Source: Actinomycetota bacterium (lineage in GTDB: Bacteria; Actinomycetota; Acidimicrobiia; Acidimicrobiales; Microtrichaceae). From it: DNA of 6,452 nt. The stretch spans positions 1 to 6,452 of the forward strand of contig JAFDWA010000097.1 in the NCBI GenBank assembly GCA_018268735.1. Direction: 5' to 3'. A program made the position numbers and the translations under genes. Positions 4,698-6,452 of the stretch are shown here, in pieces (positions within the stretch are counted from its first letter, which is position 1; each line of letters begins with the position of its first letter). The notes under the pieces are model-generated. The model saw nothing but the letters and a program-made list of their open reading frames with translations. It did not search any database and was not told where the DNA came from.

Positions 4698-6452
4698 GTG
4701 TGGCTGCGTCCGATGCTGTCCGCGCTGGTACGGCAGCGCCGGCGGCTCGTTCTGGCCACCGTGGCGATCGCCTTGTCGGTCGGGTACCTCGCCGGCTCGC
4801 TCAACCTGCTCGACCGGGTCGGGCACGGCCTCGACGCGCTGGCCGGCGCCGGCGACGGTCGCGCCGACCTCGTCGTCGAGGGCGGCGTGGCCTACGAGTC
4901 GCCGATGGAGCAGGTCCGACGCCTGGTCCCGTCGTCGATCGAGAGCGTCGTCGCGTCGGTCCCGGGCGTCGCAGCGGTCTCGTCGCGCATCGAGGACACC
5001 GCCCCGATCGTCGGACCCGACGGCACCACGCTCGTGCGCCTCGGGCTCTCCGAGCAGCCGATCGGCGCGAACTTCCCGTCGGATCCCCGGCTGTCGTCGT
5101 ACCGGTTCGTCGCCGGTGGGCCGCCCGCTGCGGCTGACGAGGTGGCGATCGACGAGCGCTCGGCCCACAGCGGCGGTGTGACCCTCGGCGACCGGGTCGC
5201 CGTCGTCGGTCGCGCCGGAGCAGCGCCGTACCGGGTCGTGGGGGTCGTCGGCACCGCCGGCGGCGGACTGCCTCCCGGGTCGAGCCTGGCGCTTCTGAGG
5301 ACCGACGAGGCACGGCGCCGCTTCGATCGCCCGACGGACGACAACACGATCGGCATCCTGGTGCAACCAGGCGCCGATGCCGAGAAGGTCGCAGAAGCGA
5401 TCCGAGCGATCCTGCCGGCGGGCATCGACGTGGTCGATGGAGCGACTGCTGCACAGCACCGCCAGGAGAGCCTCGATCGAAGCTTCACGCTCGTGCGGAG
5501 CCTCATCCTCGGCTTCGCAGTGCTCGCGCTCGTCGTCGGGATGGTCACGGTCGGCAACTCGCTGGGGTTGCTCTACTCGGAACGTCGGAGGACCTTTGCC
5601 GGTCTCCGTCTCGTCGGTGCCAGGCGCCGACAGCTGCTGGGTGCAGCGCTCGTCGAAGCCGCGCTGCTCGCCGTGCTGGCGTCGCTCGTCGGTGCGCCCC
5701 TCGGGATCCTGCTCGGCGGCCTGATCGAGCGCGCCCTCGGCGCTCTCGGCACCTCGGTGCCCGTCGCCGGGTCGAGCGTGTCGTGGAGCGCGCTGGCCTG
5801 GGCGGTGCTGGTCGGCACGGCCGCGACCGTGGTCGCAGCGGTCGTCCCCGCGTTCCGTGCATGTCGGGTGCCGCCGATCGACGCGGTCGTCGAGGGTGGC
5901 CCGCACCGTCGGCGCTCCCTCGTGCGTTCGGCGGTCACCATCGGGATCGTCGGTGGGGTGGCCGGACTCGTCGCCGGCGTCGTGGCATCCCGTGGCGACG
6001 GCGATCCGCTCCTCGCCGCCGCGATCGTCGCTGCGGCGGTCGCAGTCGTCGGGTTCGTCCCGCTGGCGCTGTCGGGACTCGTGTCGGGGGTGATACGACT
6101 CCTGCCGCTGCATCCGCAGACCCTGCGCACGATCGCTGCACGCGACGTGACCCGCAACCGCTCCCGGACCGCAGCGACGACGGCCGCGCTCATCCTCGCG
6201 ACCGCGGTCGTCGCCGGGCTCGCTGTCTTCCTCGCATCCTTCTCCGCGTCGGTGGACCAGCAGGTGCGCCACCTCGTGACCGCCGACCTGGTGGTCGACT
6301 CCGGGACGTTCACCAAGGGCGGGCTCCCCGACGACCTGGTCGAGAAGCTGTCGACGCTGCCGGTGGTGTCCGCGGCGAGCGGCTGGGAGATCGGCCGGGG
6401 CTTCGTCGGATCGACACCCGTCCGGATGACCGGGATCGACCTCGAGCGCTTC
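4698..6452 (+). CDS. FtsX/MacB-type ABC transporter permease, partial at 3' end
   Basis: An open frame of 585 codons without a stop, cut by the window edge. An N-terminal helix (about 14-38) is followed by an extracytoplasmic domain (about 50-260), then three helices (about 268-292, 313-340, 363-386) with the FtsX-type features GLLYSERRRTFAGLRLVGARRRQLLGA and VPAFRACRVPPIDAV. Two linker helices (about 411-430 and 437-462) lead to TLRTIAARDVTRNRSRTAATTA and a further helix (494-515), which starts the second half. This is the duplicated FtsX layout of large actinobacterial permeases (usually over 800 residues) that pair with a separate ATPase to export lipids, lipoproteins or peptides, or to act on the envelope. 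No ATPase gene is in the window, so it may lie downstream. GTG at 4698 was chosen for its -10 element; an in-frame ATG at 4674 would add 8 residues. The substrate is unknown. Confidence 0.9.
   Translation, partial: MWLRPMLSALVRQRRRLVLATVAIALSVGYLAGSLNLLDRVGHGLDALAGAGDGRADLVVEGGVAYESPMEQVRRLVPSSIESVVASVPGVAAVSSRIEDTAPIVGPDGTTLVRLGLSEQPIGANFPSDPRLSSYRFVAGGPPAAADEVAIDERSAHSGGVTLGDRVAVVGRAGAAPYRVVGVVGTAGGGLPPGSSLALLRTDEARRRFDRPTDDNTIGILVQPGADAEKVAEAIRAILPAGIDVVDGATAAQHRQESLDRSFTLVRSLILGFAVLALVVGMVTVGNSLGLLYSERRRTFAGLRLVGARRRQLLGAALVEAALLAVLASLVGAPLGILLGGLIERALGALGTSVPVAGSSVSWSALAWAVLVGTAATVVAAVVPAFRACRVPPIDAVVEGGPHRRRSLVRSAVTIGIVGGVAGLVAGVVASRGDGDPLLAAAIVAAAVAVVGFVPLALSGLVSGVIRLLPLHPQTLRTIAARDVTRNRSRTAATTAALILATAVVAGLAVFLASFSASVDQQVRHLVTADLVVDSGTFTKGGLPDDLVEKLSTLPVVSAASGWEIGRGFVGSTPVRMTGIDLERF

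Noticed and set aside
3885..6272. A 795-codon minus-strand open frame
   Set aside because: It is the GC-driven antisense of the protease and permease genes. Its composition (Arg/Asp/Gly/His-rich, no domains) is that of a shadow frame, and the plus strand carries clear families.
1..6452. CRISPR array, tRNA or rRNA genes
   Set aside because: No regularly spaced short repeats and no tRNA-like cloverleaf or rRNA segments were seen on either strand by eye.

Overview
The window is GC-rich bacterial DNA whose gene content points to an actinobacterium. The indicators are a CsoR-type copper repressor, a DUF222 (13E12-type) HNH endonuclease relic, an actinobacterial-style duplicated FtsX permease, and two genes with a -10 hexamer just upstream of GTG, as in leaderless actinobacterial transcripts. 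The DUF222 wording resembles Acidimicrobiia (Ilumatobacter-like) to me, but that is memory, not a search.

Left part (1-783): a divergent copper-response locus. On the minus strand lie copZ (a 70-residue HMA copper chaperone) and, 14 bp after it, the start of an unidentified membrane-anchored protein that runs off the window. On the plus strand lies csoR. The gap between copZ and csoR holds two near-identical 17-bp CsoR-type operators with centres 26 bp apart, so both transcription units are probably derepressed by Cu(I).

Middle part (about 784-2600): a decayed DUF222/HNH endonuclease gene with two single-base frameshifts in its front half. It is split by about 0.9 kb carrying a minus-strand nucleotidyltransferase/HEPN (MntA/HepT-type) toxin-antitoxin pair. 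The pair sits between two copies of a 66-67 bp direct repeat, each holding an 11-bp-arm inverted repeat. The HNH gene resumes directly after the second repeat with the end of its HNH motif, and its central HNH segment is missing. This is the most unusual part of the window.

Right part (2600-6452): a minus-strand gene for a malonyl-CoA decarboxylase catalytic domain without the family's N-terminal helical domain. Divergent from it are a plus-strand M50 (site-2-type) zinc protease with a C-terminal CBS pair and then a large FtsX-type ABC transporter permease, cut by the window edge. The protease and permease may be co-transcribed, but each has its own apparent -10 motif.
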